64,000 bases of DNA from Chitinophagales bacterium (lineage in GTDB: Bacteria; Bacteroidota; Bacteroidia; Chitinophagales; Saprospiraceae). Position 1 is the stretch's first letter. Every line of letters starts with the position of its first letter. Below the pieces are notes generated by a model that saw only the letters and a list, made by a program, of their open reading frames with translations, did not search any database and had not been told where the DNA came from. The position numbers and the translations under genes were made by a program. The stretch covers positions 141,327 to 205,326 of the forward strand of contig JAFLBO010000009.1 in assembly GCA_017303475.1 (NCBI GenBank), in the 5' to 3' direction. Positions 61,374 to 64,000 of this stretch are shown here, piece by piece.

Positions 61374-61448
61374 TTTAAGGAGAAGACCCAAGCGCGGCGG
61401 GGGGATGCCAGGATGCTATGGAATGGGAAGGCTGGGCGGGGCGGAAAA
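61374..61448 (+). repeat. Family A repeat
   Basis: AGAAGACCCAAGCGCGGCGG, GGGATGCCAGGATGCTATGG and AATGGGAAGGCTGGGCGGGG. The 389-nt gap 61248-61636 holds the Fic operators, this repeat and the -7 element at 61573; nothing else was recognised. Confidence 0.75.
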
Positions 61449-61572
61449 GGCTGGTGTTTTACCGCCTTTTACATGTTCCAGGCCACGCATTCTGTCTTAC
61501 CTGCTAGCGGAGGGACGCCATAGATGATAGTAAAAAAAATTCAAAAGTTAAACAGCTTAACACTCTGTTGAT

Positions 61573-61580
61573 TACATTTG
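61573..61580 (+). promoter_or_regulatory. -7 element for the three-gene cassette
   Basis: TACATTTG matches TAnnTTTG, 56 nt before the ATG at 61637, without a TTG at the -33 position. It is the only such box ahead of the cassette. Confidence 0.4.
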
Positions 61581-61636
61581 CCAGCGGCTACATCAAAAAT
61601 TTGTCTACTATTAATGTTTAAACAACCTTTATACCC

Positions 61637-62536
61637 ATGTTCAAACTCGCTAAAATCGGGCAGGCTGCTTTTAAAATAGCCATTATTGTATTCCTGCCAT
61701 TTTTTTATCTTTTCCTGTTCAGGCTATTCGGTACGTTTCTTTCCATTGTTGTGCTTCTATGGATATTGGGAAGTATTGGATTCACGATTTATGCCTTTGT
61801 TTCGGAGAAAAAGCGATTATTTTTAAGAAATGAATTTTTCAAAAATGACAACCTGTTTTTTAGATATGGAGAGGAGGTGTTTTATAGAGCTATACCTATT
61901 CCTGTAAAAGATGATTGGAGTGCAGAAGAGAGCGGAAAGTTTGGATATAAAATCATAGATCGAATTCAGGATAGCTTTATTAATTCATATGGTAGCAATC
62001 CCTTGAATGGCAGTCAGGTAGTCACTATAATTGGTGCAACTGACAGAGAACGCCCTAGTGATTCCAGAGGCTTTCTTAAGATTTCGTTTGCTGGAACAAG
62101 AGGTGCTATTTTTAGTCGGTTTATAACATTCCAGGTACTTGGTAAAAATGTAGTAATTCACATGCTTGCATACCTCCTCGGTATGCCAAAACTTTTGGAT
62201 ATTATATATTTCGTCATCACAAGTCCATTTTATATTTTAACCTGGTTTTTCCGTTGGCTGCGTGACGAGTATAGTATCTATGCCGCCCTTGCAAAAGAAA
62301 TTGATAATTCTTTTGAAATCATAGATATGGAGGCTTATTTCGTATCAACAAAAAAAAATATTGCGGACTGTATTAATGAAGAGCTAAAAGTACAGGGGCT
62401 TTATACCGAAAAACTTGCTCAGATAGTAAATAATACGTTTAATAATGCCAATATTAATTTTGGAAATCAATCTTTCGGCCAAAGCGTTAATAACTATGGT
62501 GCTAATTATGGCAACATGGCAACGGAGATAAAATAA
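61637..62536 (+). CDS. Membrane protein of unknown family with N/G-rich tail motif
   Basis: 299 residues, AT-rich. Two N-terminal membrane helices (about 14-34 and 36-55) precede a soluble region (60-160). A second hydrophobic hairpin spans about 172-210 (MLAYLLGMPKLLDIIYFVITSPFYIL). The C-terminal 60 residues contain KKNIADCINEELKVQGLYT and end in an N/G-rich repeat, INFGNQSFGQSVNNYGANYG. The next gene starts with the same motif. No family recognised. The arrangement suggests a membrane effector or sensor that assembles with the following protein through the N/G motif. Confidence 0.7.
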   Translation: MFKLAKIGQAAFKIAIIVFLPFFYLFLFRLFGTFLSIVVLLWILGSIGFTIYAFVSEKKRLFLRNEFFKNDNLFFRYGEEVFYRAIPIPVKDDWSAEESGKFGYKIIDRIQDSFINSYGSNPLNGSQVVTIIGATDRERPSDSRGFLKISFAGTRGAIFSRFITFQVLGKNVVIHMLAYLLGMPKLLDIIYFVITSPFYILTWFFRWLRDEYSIYAALAKEIDNSFEIIDMEAYFVSTKKNIADCINEELKVQGLYTEKLAQIVNNTFNNANINFGNQSFGQSVNNYGANYGNMATEIK

Positions 62537-62547
62537 CATAAAGAATT

Positions 62548-62928
62548 ATGGAAAACAAGGATCAGAATCAAACCAATATTAACAATAGCGTCAACAACTA
62601 CGGAATTAATCATGGCAACATGGGGCATTCCATAACTACCAGTGATGCTGCATCGAAGGCAGGGGATTTGCATCCTCCAAGCGTTGAAAAGGCTGTTTGG
62701 AAGGGCACCGTAATTAAATTAGTTGGTGAGGGTCGGGCGGAAGAAGCACTTGCCGAAATACTGAAAACCAGCCCTCCTGAGGATATTCGAAACCAGGTAG
62801 TTTTGCTTGGCGGTCGGCTTAGTCAGTTAAAATTAGAAAGGATCGCAGGAATATTGGACAAGGGAATAGAGTTAAAGGAACTCAGTAGCATACGTGAAGG
62901 TATATTGCTGCTTATTTCCAGATGTTGA
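62548..62928 (+). CDS. EAD11-like (effector-associated domain) adaptor with N/G-rich N-terminus
   Basis: 126 residues. Residues 7-28 (NQTNINNSVNNYGINHGNMG) repeat the tail motif of the preceding protein. Residues about 48-124 (TVIKLVGEGRAEEALAEILK, EDIRNQVVLLGGRLSQLKLE, LKELSSIREGILLLIS) resemble effector-associated domain 11, a small helical domain described in NTP-dependent bacterial conflict systems, where EADs connect sensors to effectors. This assignment is from memory of the pattern. The gene begins 11 nt after its neighbour, so they form one operon. Confidence 0.65.
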   Translation: MENKDQNQTNINNSVNNYGINHGNMGHSITTSDAASKAGDLHPPSVEKAVWKGTVIKLVGEGRAEEALAEILKTSPPEDIRNQVVLLGGRLSQLKLERIAGILDKGIELKELSSIREGILLLISRC

Positions 62929-62974
62929 TGGTTAATGCATACTGTTAAAGCGTACATAAGCACTATTTATACAC

Positions 62975-63619
62975 ATGAAAGCGCCTGATCAAAATCATTC
63001 TTCAGCAACACTTCAGGAATTGAGTAGTAACTATTCCATGCTTCCGCCTGAAAAATTGCCCAAGTGGCTGGTGGAAAAAAATGCGCCTCCAAAGATTCTC
63101 AATTTTTCCATGAGACCACCAGAGGCAGTAACGCCTATGGTGCAACGGTCTTCTCCAGTTCAGGAGACTTGGACTCCCTCCCCTCTGTCTTTTGAGCCGG
63201 CAATAATTGAATCGGATCCAATGGTTGAGCCGGATAAAATTCCTGAGGCTACAGCTATCGTAGTCGAATCAGAAATGGCCCAGGAAATACTCCCTGAGCC
63301 CGTGGTTGAGAAGGATGACTCAAAAGACCTCAACCCACCTGAACACTCTGAGGTCATGGCAGTTTTGAATGCCCCTCCTTTGGTTGAAGAAACCACCCCT
63401 GCAATGCCAGACAGGCCAACGCTCCAACCAGCATTAGAGGAATCCCCTCCTCCACTGATGGATTCACATAACCCAGTACTCAAGCATGTTCCACCACCAG
63501 TCTCCAATTCTTTTGGCGACTGGGTCATGAATAATAGCAACACGTCAATTATTATCGTGGCCGGAATTATCATATTCGCTATTGTACTTATTATATTGTT
63601 GAGTATAGGGATAATTTAA
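62975..63619 (+). CDS. Tail-anchored, Pro/Glu-rich protein of the same cassette
   Basis: 214 residues. Residues 1-185 are low-complexity, rich in P, E, S and V, and probably disordered (PEKLPKWLVEKNAPPKILNF is the only well-ordered-looking stretch). A single C-terminal hydrophobic segment SIIIVAGIIIFAIVLIILLS (about 192-211) anchors it in the membrane. No family recognised. It follows the EAD11-like gene by 46 nt on the same strand and is probably co-transcribed. A membrane-tethered scaffold is an inference. Downstream, 63620-64000 contains repeats only. Confidence 0.65.
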   Translation: MKAPDQNHSSATLQELSSNYSMLPPEKLPKWLVEKNAPPKILNFSMRPPEAVTPMVQRSSPVQETWTPSPLSFEPAIIESDPMVEPDKIPEATAIVVESEMAQEILPEPVVEKDDSKDLNPPEHSEVMAVLNAPPLVEETTPAMPDRPTLQPALEESPPPLMDSHNPVLKHVPPPVSNSFGDWVMNNSNTSIIIVAGIIIFAIVLIILLSIGII

Positions 63620-63649
63620 GGGGCGTAAGGTTCTGAAAACAGGCAGGTT

Positions 63650-63738
63650 TTGACCCAGCGCACCCGCCTAGGCAGCCGGGCATTGGCGATGGACTCCTGG
63701 GCCAGACTGATGAGTTCATTAGCTTAGCCACTCACGGA
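63650..63738. repeat. Family B repeat, copy 3
   Basis: Same 89-bp length as the copies at 55334 and 56361, more diverged in the middle (CCCGCCTAGGCAGCCGGG) but conserved at CTCCTGGGCCAGACTGATG and TTAGCTTAGCCACTCACGG. Confidence 0.75.
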
Positions 63739-63746
63739 CAAAAGAC

Positions 63747-63880
63747 TGCTCGGCGGCGGGATGCCGGGATGCTATTTGGGGAAGACCGTGCGAGGCAGAA
63801 GGAGGGAAAAGATGGTTGTGGCGGGGGTGGGGTAAGGGTTTCTGGCCTGCAGAGGGGATGGGAAGACCGGGCGGGTAATG
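63747..63880 (+). repeat. Family A repeat and partial second copy
   Basis: GCTCGGCGGCGGGATGCCGG, GATGCTATTTGGGGAAGACC and GTGCGAGGCAGAAGG, then GGGGATGGGAAGACCGGGCG at about 63854-63874. The last 120 nt of the window show no gene or element I recognise. Confidence 0.7.
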
Positions 63881-64000
63881 TCTCAAAAAGTGTGTCTGGC
63901 TAAGGTCTTCACTGAGTGGTCAAAGAACGATTCAGATCAATTTCATTGGCTGTTTTGGGGCTCTGCGTTTTCCACATTTCAACACCCGCCTCACAAAAAT

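Noticed and set aside
1..64000. tRNA, rRNA, riboswitch, prophage or integrase genes
   Set aside because: Reading the intergenic stretches showed no cloverleaf, rRNA segment or known riboswitch core, and no integrase or phage structural gene; a tRNAscan or Rfam run would settle small RNAs.

Overview
The window looks like chromosome of a Bacteroidota bacterium, most likely of the Saprospiria/Cytophaga type. The evidence is a large set of secreted proteins ending in type IX secretion system (T9SS) sorting domains, SprB-like and choice-of-anchor L domains, a hybrid two-component system of the Bacteroidota kind, and promoters of the TTG-N19-TAnnTTTG type (clearest at 57788-57817). I saw no rRNA, tRNA, CRISPR array, phage module or intact transposase.

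Layout. (1) 1-31 kb is mainly T9SS cargo: a partial PD40-like protein at the left edge, a beta-helix-like protein, an M4 metalloprotease, two tandem 1018-residue SprB-repeat paralogs (13.8-20.0 kb), a propeller protein, an FG-GAP protein and a frameshifted type B cargo gene. Housekeeping or accessory genes lie between them: TrpE-like synthase, Uma2 nuclease, NosD/PA14 protein, DUF486, XRE-pentapeptide protein, DHFR/RibD-like reductase and DUF2235 hydrolase. (2) 30.6-44.8 kb carries an AlkA-like glycosylase, a 1238-residue T9SS protein, a 1383-residue hybrid two-component system and, divergent from it, three secreted proteins (haem-site lipoprotein, unknown, beta/gamma-crystallin/TSP3). Choice-of-anchor L and BNR-like proteins follow. 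(3) 45-64 kb is accessory DNA: a 5'-truncated RHS protein with a metzincin-like C-terminus and two small exported neighbours, an acyl-CoA oxidase-like enzyme, a DUF6922/AbiEii pair, two DUF4143 ATPases around a broken Fic gene, a DUF6088 AbiEi-like protein with an operator array, DUF3024, a T9SS protein, a PhoD-like phosphatase, a Fic protein with palindromic operators, and a three-gene membrane/EAD11-like/tail-anchored cassette.

The intergenic DNA is full of dispersed repeats of several unrelated families. I call them A (GC-rich, core GATGGGAAGACC), B (about 89 bp), C (nested palindromes of up to 190 bp), D (GACCTCGTAGAGGTC dyad) and E (AGAGCATGTTGGGG ends, one forming a 166-bp MITE-like element). 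They concentrate at 43-64 kb, next to truncated genes, and one A copy supplies the last codons and stop of a coding sequence. The best candidates for undescribed biology are the EAD11-like cassette at 61.6-63.6 kb, the RHS-metzincin locus at 45-48.5 kb, and the A/B/C repeat network.
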